Assembly (NCBI GenBank): GCA_035949375.1
Contig: DASZIG010000129.1
Span: 62,001 to 126,000 of the forward strand
Length of the DNA: 64,000 bases
Direction: 5' to 3'
Source: Gp13-AA77 sp035949375
GTDB lineage: Bacteria > Acidobacteriota > Terriglobia > UBA7540
Shown: one piece after another, positions 32,118-40,784 of the stretch
Position numbering within the stretch: position 1 is the stretch's first letter
Layout: every line of letters starts with the position of its first letter
Program-made: the position numbers and the translations under genes
Notes under the pieces: model-generated
Seen by the model: the letters and a program-made list of their open reading frames with translations, nothing else
Database searches by the model: none
Told to the model about the DNA's origin: nothing

Positions 32118-32776
32118 CCTGTGCCAATCATCCTCAAACCGAATCCGTCGGGTACTGCGGCCAGTGCGGACGCCCGCTCTGCCCCGAGTGCAAGCGCGAC
32201 GTGAGCGGCATGATCTACTGCGAAACGTGCCTTGCCGGCCGTCTTCGCTCCTCCACGTTGCCTTCGATCACGGGCCTTGGCGAAGGGCCCAACCCGGGCC
32301 TCGCGCTGTTTCTGGGATTCATCCCCGGCGTAGGCTCCATCTACAACGGCCAGATCATGAAGGCCATGGTGCAGGTGCTGATCTTTGGTTCTCTGATTGC
32401 GCTGAGCAATCGCGTGGGCGGCCCCTTCGACACCATCTTTGGGCTGGGCGCCGCTGCCTTCTACTTTTACATGGTGATTGACTCCTACCAGACGGCGCGT
32501 CGCAAGCAACTTGGGCAGCCGCCGGAAGAGTGGCTGGGCTTGGGCGACTTCAAGCTGAACGCTCCGGTCGGCGCCGCCCTGTTGATCGGTCTGGGAGCGC
32601 TGTTTCTCCTCGATAACTTCGGAATGCCGGTTTTTGAGTCGATCACCCGATTCTGGCCGGTTCTGCTGATCGTCATCGGCTTGATCATGCTGCAACATCG
32701 CATGAGACGCGGGGGGACACCGCCCGGAGGCGGAGACTCCGCACCCCGCGGGCCGCAGGGACCCAAGGGGCTCTGA
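32114..32776 (+). CDS. B-box zinc-finger membrane protein with LiaI-like C-terminus
   Basis: 220 aa. ATG 32114 follows AAGGAG and overlaps the anti-sigma stop. Residues 1-40 form a B-box-like zinc finger ('CANHPQTESVGYCGQCGRPLCPEC', then 'YCETC'). Then come hydrophobic segments with 'GFIPGVGSIYNGQIMKA' (seen in TM2/B-box membrane proteins), and a C-terminal pair 'ALLIGLGALFLLDNFG' and 'FWPVLLIVIGLIML', the motif of LiaI/LiaF-type TM regions (DUF5668). The Gly/Pro-rich tail is cytoplasmic or disordered. Likely a membrane component of the sigma module. Confidence 0.85.
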   Translation: MTCANHPQTESVGYCGQCGRPLCPECKRDVSGMIYCETCLAGRLRSSTLPSITGLGEGPNPGLALFLGFIPGVGSIYNGQIMKAMVQVLIFGSLIALSNRVGGPFDTIFGLGAAAFYFYMVIDSYQTARRKQLGQPPEEWLGLGDFKLNAPVGAALLIGLGALFLLDNFGMPVFESITRFWPVLLIVIGLIMLQHRMRRGGTPPGGGDSAPRGPQGPKGL

Positions 32777-32818
32777 GAAGCAAGACGGGTGTCGACCCAA
32801 ACTACGGAGGAGGCTGTC

Positions 32819-33037
32819 ATGAATTGGGATGCAGGAATTATGGTACCGCTTGGCTCGTTCTTGATGGTGATCATCATCGTGGCGACGATCAGTTTTCGCA
32901 AGATGCGGGAGCGCGAACTGCAGGCCCATCAGGACCTGCGCATGCGCGAGATGGATCACGAACGCAGACTGAAGGAGCTGGAGATTGAGCGCCTGAAGCT
33001 GGAAGTTGAGAAGAACAAAGCGGTGCGGGCATCCTGA
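32819..33037 (+). CDS. Small PspB-like membrane/coiled-coil protein 1
   Basis: 72 aa; ATG 32819 follows GGAGGAGG. One N-terminal TM ('MVPLGSFLMVIIIVATISF') is followed by a charged helix with heptad character ('RERELQAHQDLRMREMDHERRLKELEIERLKLE'). The architecture matches phage-shock protein PspB (short N-out TM plus cytoplasmic coiled coil), though sequence identity to PspB is not claimed. First of three tandem paralogues. Confidence 0.8.
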   Translation: MNWDAGIMVPLGSFLMVIIIVATISFRKMRERELQAHQDLRMREMDHERRLKELEIERLKLEVEKNKAVRAS

Positions 33038-33085
33038 TCGGTTGTAGGTTGCAGGTGGCCGGGCTGCTTAAACGGAGGTTGGACC

Positions 33086-33316
33086 ATGGAACTGCTAGGG
33101 AATCCGCTATTGATACCGCTTCTGGGAATCGTCTGTGGCACTGCGATGATCGTGTCAATCGTCGCCCTTTCGCTTTCGCACAAAGCGCGCGAACGGGAGC
33201 TGCAGGTTCGCCAGGAGATGCAAATGCGCCAGTTCGAGCACGAGCGGCGCATGAAGGAGCTGGAACTCGAAACCGCCAAGGTTCGGGCGCAATCGACGCA
33301 CGCGACCGCAGCTTAG
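33086..33316 (+). CDS. Small PspB-like membrane/coiled-coil protein 2
   Basis: 76 aa; ATG 33086 follows GGAGG with a good spacer. TM at about 8-32 ('LIPLLGIVCGTAMIVSIVALSL'), then 'KARERELQVRQEMQMRQFEHERRMKELELE', clearly paralogous to the protein before it (shared RERELQ and EHERRxKELE motifs). Likely oligomerises with its paralogues. Confidence 0.8.
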   Translation: MELLGNPLLIPLLGIVCGTAMIVSIVALSLSHKARERELQVRQEMQMRQFEHERRMKELELETAKVRAQSTHATAA

Positions 33317-33369
33317 CGCAGGCAGCCCGGCTCGAGGCAGAGTTCAGCAACTCGAGGAGCAACAAGACT

Positions 33370-33561
33370 ATGGACGCCGGAGTGCTCATTCCGTTGGCTA
33401 CCTTTGCCGCTGTGGTGGTGATTGTCGGACTGGTGAATTTCAGCGGCCTGCGCGATCGCGAGCTGACCGCCTTGGAATCCATCCGGCGCCTGGAGGCCGA
33501 ACATAACCTCCGCATGGCGGAACTCGATCGCGAGTTGCGGCGGGTGAAGCAGGGAGAATAG
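33370..33561 (+). CDS. Small PspB-like membrane/coiled-coil protein 3
   Basis: 63 aa. ATG 33370 follows an AGGAG 10 nt upstream; the frame is open back to 33049 but that part has no protein character. TM 'VLIPLATFAAVVVIVGLVNF', then 'LRDRELTALESIRRLEAEHNLRMAELDRELRRVK', the most diverged of the three paralogues. Confidence 0.75.
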   Translation: MDAGVLIPLATFAAVVVIVGLVNFSGLRDRELTALESIRRLEAEHNLRMAELDRELRRVKQGE

Positions 33562-33566
33562 ATACC

Positions 33567-33806
33567 ATGTCAGAACAGCAGATCAATTCGACAAGCGCCT
33601 GGAGTTCCGGCGCGGGCTTCCTTCAGCGAACCAGCCTGACGTGGCCGGTATTGCTGATCACGCTGGGCTTGATGCTGCTGGCCGACGAATTCTTGCCACG
33701 CTGGGACTTTGAGAGAACATGGCCGGTGCTTCTGGTCGTGTTTGGCGTGCTCAAGCTGATCGACTCGGCGCGGCCCCCGCGGCCGCCGGCAGGGCCGAAA
33801 ATCTAA
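33567..33806 (+). CDS. Small LiaI/DUF5668-like membrane protein
   Basis: 79 aa, 5 bp after the third PspB-like gene. Two membrane segments each carry the motif WPVLL-x-x-x-G ('TWPVLLITLGLMLLADEFLP' and 'TWPVLLVVFGVLKLID'), as in LiaI-LiaF-TM (DUF5668). The tail is Pro-rich. No soluble domain. Confidence 0.8.
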   Translation: MSEQQINSTSAWSSGAGFLQRTSLTWPVLLITLGLMLLADEFLPRWDFERTWPVLLVVFGVLKLIDSARPPRPPAGPKI

Positions 33807-33866
33807 CCTGAGCACGCGGGCTCGGCAGAAGGGCAGCTCGAGGGCCGGCGCGACGGAAGGGAAACG

Positions 33867-33941
33867 ATGGGACGCGATCTTCGTTCGGGCCGCACGAAAT
33901 TTGACCAGCGAAAGATCGAGCCCAGGGGGAGCAAGCTATGA
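33867..33941 (+). CDS. Possible 24-aa leader-type small ORF
   Basis: ATG 33867 after GGAAGGGAAACG opens 24 codons ending in TGA that overlaps the next gene's ATG (ATGA). The peptide is very basic ('MGRDLRSGRTKFDQRKIEPR'). The overlap and the purine-rich site suggest a coupling ORF; chance is not excluded. Confidence 0.35.
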   Translation: MGRDLRSGRTKFDQRKIEPRGSKL

Positions 33942-35386
33942 GCGCATACGTTTATCGTCGAGGATCGATTTTCTGGGCGCTGACGCTGATTACCGTCGGC
34001 ATCCTTTTCCTGTATCAGAATTTCAATCCGGCGATCCATCCCTGGGAGATTCTTGCAAAGTTCTGGCCGGTGGTCATCATCTTTTGGGGAGCCTCCAAGC
34101 TGATCGACCACATCCAGGCCCGCGCGCATCCCGAGAGTACCCCGCCTCCGCTCTTTTCCGCGAGCGAAGTAATCCTGCTGGTCCTGGTCCTGATCACGGG
34201 GACGGTCGTCTCGAAGGTTGTTCTTCATCAGTGGAGCTGGCTTGAATCGGGCATCAACGGGGGCAACAGCGACGACTGGGACGGGATCTTCACTAACTCT
34301 TACACTTACACTCAGACCGTGAGCGCGCCGGCCGGGGGACCCCAGCCTCACTTGGTGCTTGTGGATCACCACGGCGATGTCGAACTGCGCTCCGTCAGCG
34401 AGGCGGGCCTGCAGGCCTCCATCAAGGAAGTGGTCCACGCCAGCAATGATCAGGAAGCCAAAAAGATCTCAGACCGGCTCAAGTTTGAATTCGTCCACCA
34501 GGGTGGACAGTACACCTTGCAATCCAATATCGATTCCCTCGGCGACAGCGCGCGCAACGTGCGTCTGGACATTGTGCTCAGCCTCCCCGCCGCCGCCACC
34601 ACGGACGTGACAGTCGAGCACGGCGACCTCACCGCGAGCGGCCTCAAGGGCGACCAGAACTTCACCGTCGACCATGGCGACGCGCACATTACCCAGGTGG
34701 AGGGACTGGTCAAGCTGCGTAAAACGGGCGGATCGACCCAGGTGTCCAACGTGAAGGGCAGCGTGGAATTGGAGGGCCACGGCGACGACGTTCAGATCTC
34801 CGACGTAACCGGAGCCGCAACCGTCAACGGCGACTTCTCGGGAGACGTTGAGTTCTCGAACGTCGGGCAGACGCTGCACTATCTGTCTCCCCGGACCGAC
34901 CTGACCACCCAGCAGCTCACCGGGCGCTTGACGATGGATTCGGGGTCGCTCGAAGCGAATGGGGTGCGCGGACCCTTCGAGATCAACACGCGCGCCAAGG
35001 ACATCAATCTCGACGGCTTCGCCCACAGCGTGAAAATCACCAATACGGACGGCGACATCCAACTCCGCGCCGCCGCAGCGCTCACACACCCCATCGAGGT
35101 GCAATCCAACAAGGGCGAAATTCAGATCAGCATCCCACCCAACAGCGCCTTCCAGATCGACGCGGTATCGCGCCACGGCGAGGTGGACAGCGAGTTCAAC
35201 GGGCCCGATCTGAAAGTCAACAACAGTGGGGATCAGCCTTCGATCACGGGCTCTTACGGCAAGGGTGGCCCCACCATCCACTTGAGCACCGCCTACGGAA
35301 CCATCCATCTGGGACAAGGCGAGGCGAGCATGCCGCCCACCCCGCCGGAGCCGCCGGCGGCGCCGACACCATCGTCGCGCACGTAG
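33938..35386 (+). CDS. LiaF-like membrane protein with DUF4097/toastrack beta-helix domain
   Basis: 482 aa; start follows AGGGGGAG. Residues 1-95 have TM segments with the LiaI/LiaF motif ('FWALTLITVGILFLYQN', 'FWPVVIIFWGASKLIDH') plus a third TM ('VILLVLVLITGTVVSKVV'). Residues about 125-460 are a repetitive beta domain alternating 'VEHGDLTASG', 'VDHGDAHITQVEG', 'KNTDGDIQL', 'NKGEIQISIPPNS', typical of DUF4097 adhesin-like/toastrack domains used in Lia/Psp-type envelope-stress systems. The tail is Pro-rich. Last gene of the operon; likely the extracytoplasmic sensor or scaffold. Confidence 0.83.
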   Translation: MSAYVYRRGSIFWALTLITVGILFLYQNFNPAIHPWEILAKFWPVVIIFWGASKLIDHIQARAHPESTPPPLFSASEVILLVLVLITGTVVSKVVLHQWSWLESGINGGNSDDWDGIFTNSYTYTQTVSAPAGGPQPHLVLVDHHGDVELRSVSEAGLQASIKEVVHASNDQEAKKISDRLKFEFVHQGGQYTLQSNIDSLGDSARNVRLDIVLSLPAAATTDVTVEHGDLTASGLKGDQNFTVDHGDAHITQVEGLVKLRKTGGSTQVSNVKGSVELEGHGDDVQISDVTGAATVNGDFSGDVEFSNVGQTLHYLSPRTDLTTQQLTGRLTMDSGSLEANGVRGPFEINTRAKDINLDGFAHSVKITNTDGDIQLRAAAALTHPIEVQSNKGEIQISIPPNSAFQIDAVSRHGEVDSEFNGPDLKVNNSGDQPSITGSYGKGGPTIHLSTAYGTIHLGQGEASMPPTPPEPPAAPTPSSRT

Positions 35387-35503
35387 TGTTTGGAAGTGTT
35401 ACAGGCAATTAGAAGACGAACTGCGCGACCTAGCAACCCGAGGCGTCACCGGTCTGAAGTAGCCGGGGTGTTGGGTGACGCATGTGGGACGGGCTGAGCC
35501 GAT

Positions 35504-36802
35504 TCAGGCGGTGTGCGCGGCCAACGTTTCAAAGAAGCCCGGAAACGAAACCGCAACGGCGTCCGCAGCCTCGATCCTCGTCTCCCCTTCGGCAAACAGC
35601 CCGGCGACGGCGAAGGCCATGGCGATTCGGTGATCGCCATTGCTCTGAACTTCGGCCCCGCGCAGCTTCTGCCCACCCGGAACGCTCAGGCCGTCCGGCC
35701 ACTCTTCCACCTGGGCGCCCATGCGGCGAAGGTTATCGGTCACGGCGCGCAGGCGATCGCTTTCCTTAACTCGAAGCTCGCCGGCCCCATGAAAGGTGAG
35801 ACCACGGCTCATGCGCGTGCCGAGCACCGCCAGGATAGGCAACTCGTCGATCAGACCAGGTACGGACCCAGTGGGCAATTCCCCGCCCTCAAGCTCGCTT
35901 GATTCCACGTGCAGGTCGCCGATCAGCTCCCCGTTCACAACTTCGAGACTCAACACCTTGATGCGCGCACCCATGGGCACCAGCACGTCGAGCAGCGCCG
36001 TGCGCGTGGGATTCAAGCCCACGTTCTGGATCACGAGATTCGATTCGGGCAGCGCCAGCGCCGCCGCGATGAAGAAGGCCGCCGAAGAAATGTCCCCGGG
36101 CACGTAGAGCTTCCCCGGGCGTAACGAGGCCGGCCCACGCACGGAGACGTTGCGCCCGTGACGCTCGATTTCCGCGCCCATGTGTTCCAGCGCGATTTCC
36201 GTATGGTCGCGCGTAGTCGCCGGCTCCACGACCTCGGTGACGCCCTCGGCGAAGAGTCCGGCCAGCAGCACGGCGGACTTCACCTGCGCGCTCGCCACCG
36301 GCAGCTCATAGCGAATGGCGCTGAGCGGCGCACCTTCGATCTCGAGCGGAGGAAGCCCGCCCTCTGCGGCCCGGATGCGCGCGCCCATGCGACGGAGCGG
36401 ATCGATGATCCGTTGCATGGGACGCCGCGAAAGGGAGGGGTCGCCGACCAGGCGCGAGCGAAAGGGCTGCGCCGCCAGGATCCCGGAGAGCATCCGCATG
36501 GTGGATCCGGAATTCCCGGCGTCGAGGTCGGCATTCGGCGGCTTGAGCCCGGCACGGCCCGAGCCTTGAACGCGGACCACCGCGTCCTGGCCCTGACCCT
36601 CAACCGCGCGCTCCACGGGAACGCCCAGCTTCTCGAGGCAAGCCAGGGTACTGGCGCAGTCGGCGGCGGGAGAAAAGAAGCGGATTTCGCTCGCGCCTTC
36701 GGCAATGGCGCTCAGCATGGCGTAGCGATGAGAGATTGACTTGTCACCGGGCATGCGGACGGTCCCGGTCAACCCGCGAGCCGGGCGAATCTCGCCGGTC
36801 AT
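35504..36802 (-). CDS. aroA: 3-phosphoshikimate 1-carboxyvinyltransferase (EPSP synthase)
   Basis: 432 aa. The enzyme joins shikimate-3-phosphate and PEP in the shikimate pathway (cytoplasm). Diagnostic motifs: N-terminal 'MPGDKSISHRYAML', 'DAGNSGSTMRMLSGIL', 'GDPSLSRRPM', 'KESDRLRAV' and C-terminal 'DHRIAMAFAVAGL'. Length is normal. The start overlaps the stop of the DUF2007 gene (ATGA), so the two are co-transcribed. Confidence 0.96.
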   Translation of the reverse strand: MTGEIRPARGLTGTVRMPGDKSISHRYAMLSAIAEGASEIRFFSPAADCASTLACLEKLGVPVERAVEGQGQDAVVRVQGSGRAGLKPPNADLDAGNSGSTMRMLSGILAAQPFRSRLVGDPSLSRRPMQRIIDPLRRMGARIRAAEGGLPPLEIEGAPLSAIRYELPVASAQVKSAVLLAGLFAEGVTEVVEPATTRDHTEIALEHMGAEIERHGRNVSVRGPASLRPGKLYVPGDISSAAFFIAAALALPESNLVIQNVGLNPTRTALLDVLVPMGARIKVLSLEVVNGELIGDLHVESSELEGGELPTGSVPGLIDELPILAVLGTRMSRGLTFHGAGELRVKESDRLRAVTDNLRRMGAQVEEWPDGLSVPGGQKLRGAEVQSNGDHRIAMAFAVAGLFAEGETRIEAADAVAVSFPGFFETLAAHTA

Positions 36803-37050
36803 GGCTGGTCCGCCGAGGCGCCGGAAGGATTATCGAGAAAACTTTCCAGAAGCTCGGCCGCCTCAGCCGCGTCGTCCTCGTGCACCAGCAACTGGACCAT
36901 GTCCACTCCGGGCAGAATGTCGGCGGACTGTCCGCCTGATACTATGGAAGGGATCTCCTGGTTTTCCAGGATGCCTTTGGCGAGCTCCGCGTCCCTGTTC
37001 GCGGTCGGACCCGTGAATCCGCGCACTCTGACCATCTTAGGTTCGCTCAT
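36799..37050 (-). CDS. DUF2007-type small protein
   Basis: 83 aa. Pattern 'VRVRGFTGPTANRDAELAKGILENQEIPSIVSG', followed by 'VQLLVHEDDAAEAAELLESF', is the ferredoxin-like DUF2007 fold (putative signal-transducing protein, related to the P-II fold). Role unknown. Upstream of and overlapping aroA. Confidence 0.75.
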   Translation of the reverse strand: MSEPKMVRVRGFTGPTANRDAELAKGILENQEIPSIVSGGQSADILPGVDMVQLLVHEDDAAEAAELLESFLDNPSGASADQP

Positions 37051-37216
37051 TTGAACGATAACTCCGGCGCCTCACGCAGATTGGCCTGTGCCGTGAGCTG
37101 CGTCAGCATGACCTGCGCACCTTCCGGCTTTCGCTGCCAACTAGCTCGCGTGGCTCGACAGAACTCAGTCTAGCAGCTTGTCCGCGCGGCGGTCCAAGGT
37201 GGACTAAGATAAGACC

Positions 37217-37684
37217 ATGGCCAAAGCGCCAATCAAGCGCCGCGCTCTCCGCCAGGAACTTACTTCCCGTCGCGTCCGCCTGACCGCGCAGCGCCGCCTG
37301 CTGATCGACATCATTCAGAACGCCAATCGTCACCTGGACGCGGCGGCGCTGCTCGAGGCGGCGCGCAAGCGCGACCCGCGCGTGAACCGGGCCACCGTCT
37401 ACCGCACGCTGTCGTTGTTGAAGCGGCTCGCGCTCATCGATGAGCTCGATCTGATGCACCTGGAGGGCGAGAAGCACTATTACGAGGCCAAGACGCAGTC
37501 CGACCACCTGCACCTGGCTTGCTTCCGCTGCGGCAAGATCATGGAATACGTCAGCCCGACGTTCGAGCGCCTCAAGCAGGAGATCGGCGCCGAAAGCGGC
37601 TTTAGAATCGCCGTAACGCGCCTCGAAGTGGGGGGCACTTGCGCAAGTTGCGCGCGTGCCGCGGCCACCGGAAACGCTGTTTGA
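37217..37684 (+). CDS. Fur-family metalloregulator
   Basis: 155 aa. The winged-helix half includes 'RLTAQRRLLIDII' and 'NRATVYRTLSLLKRLALI', the Fur DNA-recognition helix. The dimerisation half has metal ligands 'HLHLACFRCGK' (His97, His99, Cys102, Cys105) and 'CASC' (Cys142, Cys145), giving the structural zinc site. Whether it responds to Fe, Zn or peroxide (Fur, Zur, PerR) cannot be decided. Divergent from the DUF2007-aroA pair. Confidence 0.92.
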   Translation: MAKAPIKRRALRQELTSRRVRLTAQRRLLIDIIQNANRHLDAAALLEAARKRDPRVNRATVYRTLSLLKRLALIDELDLMHLEGEKHYYEAKTQSDHLHLACFRCGKIMEYVSPTFERLKQEIGAESGFRIAVTRLEVGGTCASCARAAATGNAV

Positions 37685-37869
37685 CGACCTTTCCCGGCGC
37701 ACGTTATATTTGAATCCTCTTCACCTCAGTGCGGCCGCTCAGTGCAAGAGTGCATTCGTCGAACCTGGCGGCACAGACTCCGCCCCAATAGCGGCGGGTT
37801 TGAAACCTGCAGTTACATCGGAAAGACCGAGCGGCCTAAAGACTGAGCAACTGAAAGACTGGAACAACC

Positions 37870-40713
37870 GTGCCCGATATTCCGAAGGTCTACGCACCCG
37901 AATCGATTGAGCCCCGCTGGGCCCGGTATTGGGTCGACCAGAAACTCTACCGCCCCTTGGACGATGCCTCCGGGCCGACCTTCAGCCTCTCGCTGCCTCC
38001 GCCGAACATCACCGGTTCGCTTCATATGGGGCACATGCTGGAGCACACCGAGATCGACATCCTCATGCGCTGGCATCGGATGCGCGGCCAGAACGTCCTA
38101 TGGCTGCCGGGAATGGACCACGCGTCCATCTCCACCCAGATGATCGTGGAGCGCGAGCTTGGGCGCGAGGCTTTGCCGGACCTCGAGGGTCCCGGGGCGC
38201 GGCGCGCCTGGCAGCGCGAGGGTCAACGGCGGCGCCTCGAGATGGGTCCGGAGAAGTTTCTGGAACGCTGCTGGCAGTGGAAGGAGCAGAACGGCGACAC
38301 GATCCGCCGCCAGATGGAGCGCATGGGCGCTTCGGTGGATTGGACGCGCGCGCGCTTCACCATGGACCCCGCCTACTCGCGCGCGGTCATCGAAGTGTTC
38401 GTCCGGCTCTTCGAGCAGGGCCTGATCTACCGCGGCCAGTACATTGTGAACTGGTGCCCGCGCTGCGGCACCGCCGTCTCCGACCTCGAAGTGAGCCACG
38501 AGGACCGGGCGGGACACCTCTGGTATATCCGCTACCCGTTTGAAGACGGCAAAGGACACATCGTAGTCGCCACCACGCGGCCCGAGACCATGCTGGGCGA
38601 TACGGCGGTGGCCGTGAATCCGGCCGACAACCGCTATCGCGATGTGATCGGGCGCAAGGTGGTTCTGCCCCTGTTGAACCGCGTGATCCCGGTGATTGGC
38701 GACGAGTTTGTCGATCCCAATTTCGGCACGGGCGCAGTCAAAGTGACGCCTGCGCACGATCCCAACGATTTCGCCATCGGTATGCGCCACAACTTGCCGC
38801 GCATCACCGTAATCGACTTCCAGGCGCAGATGACAGCGGATGCCGGCCCCTACGCGGGATTGTCTCGCGAGCAGGCGCGCGAAGCCGTGGTGCGCGATCT
38901 CGGGGCGGCGGGGTTGCTCGAAAAAACAGAGGATTACAAGCTGAGCGTGTCCATCTGCGAGCGCTGCAAGACCGTCGTGGAGCCGTTGCTCTCGATGCAA
39001 TGGTTCCTGAAGATGCAGCCGCTCGCTACGCCGGCCATCCGGGCGGTGGAAGACGGGCGCATCCGCATCATTCCGGAGAACTCACGCAAGGTCTACCTGG
39101 ACTGGATGTACCGCATTCACGACTGGTGCATCTCGCGGCAGCTCTGGTGGGGACATCGCATTCCGGCGTGGCATTGCGAAGCCTGCGGCGAGGTCGTGGT
39201 GGCGCGCGAGACGCCGTCGGCCTGTTCGAAGTGCAAAGGATCGTCCCTGCGGCAGGGCCCCGATGTGCTCGACACGTGGTTCAGCTCGGGTCTGTGGCCT
39301 TTCGCCACGCTCGGCTGGCCCGAGCAAACCGAGGACCTCCGCCGCTTCTATCCGAACGACCTCATGATCATGGGGTTCGACATTCTCTTCTTCTGGGCCG
39401 CGCGCATGATCATGCTGGGCTTGAAGTTCACAGACAACATTCCCTTCCGTGAGCTCTACATTCACGCCCTGGTGCGCGACGCCGACCGCCAGAAGATGTC
39501 AAAAACCAAGGGCAACGTGATTGACCCCATCGAGATCACGGAAAAGTACGGCACTGACGCGGTGCGCTTCGCCCTGGCCTCGAGCGCCGCCCCGGGCACC
39601 GACATCGCCTTCAGCGATGACAAGGCGGAATCGTACCGCGCTTTCGCCAACAAGATCTGGAACGCGGGACGGTTTATCCTGATGAACCTCGGCAATCTGC
39701 CCGAGCCCGCCCGGCGCCACCTCGGCGCCGCGCTCGAGCCCATCCCCGGGATCGGCTACGACGCATTGCCGGCAATGCGGAGCTTAGAGTTCGGAGTTCG
39801 GAGTTCGGAGTTCACCCAAAGCTTGGAGTCCAAAGCTCCCGGTTCGGACCAGCTCCGAACTGAAGGGCTCCGAACTGAAAAACTCCTTGTGGATCGCTGG
39901 ATTTTCTCCCGTCTCGCCACCGTGACGCGGGAGATGAACGAGGCCCTGGCCGGATATCGCTTCCACGAGGCGGCGTACACCATCTATCACTTCTTCTGGC
40001 ACGAGCTTTGCGACTGGTACCTGGAATGGGTCAAGCCTGAGATCACGCGGCCGTCCGAGGAACCGAAGGCATCGGCCGCCGCCATCAACCTGGCGCGCGT
40101 CTTCGAGGCCGCGCTGCATCTGCTGCATCCCTTCATGCCGTTCATCACCGAAGAGTTGTGGCACCAGTTGCCGCGCTCGGGCGACGCCCGTTCGATTTCG
40201 CTCACGCGCTTTGAGCTGGTGAACCCTCGGGCGGCCGATCCTGTTTCCGAGAAGCAGTACGCGACCATTCAGGAATTGATCGTGGCCGCGCGCAACATCA
40301 AGGCGGAAATGGGCCTGCAAAAGGAGAAGCCGAGCGCCCAGGTGGCGAGCGAGGACACGCGATTGCTCGAGCTCTTCCGCTCCCATCAGGAAGCGATCCT
40401 GCGGCTGGCAGGGCTTGAGGCTTTGAACTTCGTGCGCGGACGCATGCCCGCGGACGCCTCGCCCGTTCCTCTCGCTTCGGGCTGCGACCTGCGGCTGTTC
40501 TACGAGCGCGCGATCGACCCCGTCGCCGAGCGCGCGCGCATCGAGCGCGACCTGGCCAAAATGAAGCAGCAGCTTGAACAAATCGAGCGCCAGCTTGCCA
40601 ACGAATCATTCCGCAGCCGCGCTCCACAGGAAGTAGTGGCGGGAGCCGAGCGCCGCCGGGCCGAGATCACCGACCGTCTTGAAAGGCTTGGGCAATCGCT
40701 TTCCCAGTTGTGA
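37870..40713 (+). CDS. valS: Valyl-tRNA synthetase with in-frame repeat insertion
   Basis: 947 aa from GTG 37870. Class I signatures: HIGH-type 'PPNITGSLHMGHML' (residues about 44-57) and 'KMSKTKGNVIDP'. The editing domain is present ('TTRPETMLGDTAVAVNP'), then the anticodon-binding domain ('DRWIFSRLATVTREMNEAL') and a C-terminal coiled coil. Residues about 638-673, between the catalytic core and the anticodon domain, are encoded by a heptad-repeat palindrome (39781-39890) that is not part of the family. The enzyme should still work if this linker is tolerated. Confidence 0.95.
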   Translation: MPDIPKVYAPESIEPRWARYWVDQKLYRPLDDASGPTFSLSLPPPNITGSLHMGHMLEHTEIDILMRWHRMRGQNVLWLPGMDHASISTQMIVERELGREALPDLEGPGARRAWQREGQRRRLEMGPEKFLERCWQWKEQNGDTIRRQMERMGASVDWTRARFTMDPAYSRAVIEVFVRLFEQGLIYRGQYIVNWCPRCGTAVSDLEVSHEDRAGHLWYIRYPFEDGKGHIVVATTRPETMLGDTAVAVNPADNRYRDVIGRKVVLPLLNRVIPVIGDEFVDPNFGTGAVKVTPAHDPNDFAIGMRHNLPRITVIDFQAQMTADAGPYAGLSREQAREAVVRDLGAAGLLEKTEDYKLSVSICERCKTVVEPLLSMQWFLKMQPLATPAIRAVEDGRIRIIPENSRKVYLDWMYRIHDWCISRQLWWGHRIPAWHCEACGEVVVARETPSACSKCKGSSLRQGPDVLDTWFSSGLWPFATLGWPEQTEDLRRFYPNDLMIMGFDILFFWAARMIMLGLKFTDNIPFRELYIHALVRDADRQKMSKTKGNVIDPIEITEKYGTDAVRFALASSAAPGTDIAFSDDKAESYRAFANKIWNAGRFILMNLGNLPEPARRHLGAALEPIPGIGYDALPAMRSLEFGVRSSEFTQSLESKAPGSDQLRTEGLRTEKLLVDRWIFSRLATVTREMNEALAGYRFHEAAYTIYHFFWHELCDWYLEWVKPEITRPSEEPKASAAAINLARVFEAALHLLHPFMPFITEELWHQLPRSGDARSISLTRFELVNPRAADPVSEKQYATIQELIVAARNIKAEMGLQKEKPSAQVASEDTRLLELFRSHQEAILRLAGLEALNFVRGRMPADASPVPLASGCDLRLFYERAIDPVAERARIERDLAKMKQQLEQIERQLANESFRSRAPQEVVAGAERRRAEITDRLERLGQSLSQL
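39781..39890. repeat. Heptad-repeat palindrome inserted in valS
   Basis: Four 7-bp units (GAGTTCG, GAGTTCG, GAGTTCG, GAGTTCA at 39787-39814) form the left arm. The right arm has CTCCGAACTGAAGGG and CTCCGAACTGAAAAACTCC (about 39853-39886), so the element is an imperfect inverted repeat. It keeps the valS frame open. Confidence 0.8.
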
Positions 40714-40784
40714 GAAACGTCCCGGCACTGTCGCCGCGGCGTGAAGCGGCCCCTGCTTCAACCTGATCTACCTACTCCCCGCAA

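Noticed and set aside
37685..37869. T-box riboswitch before valS
   Set aside because: No conserved T-box sequence, specifier stem or terminator; only a heptad-like purine stretch.
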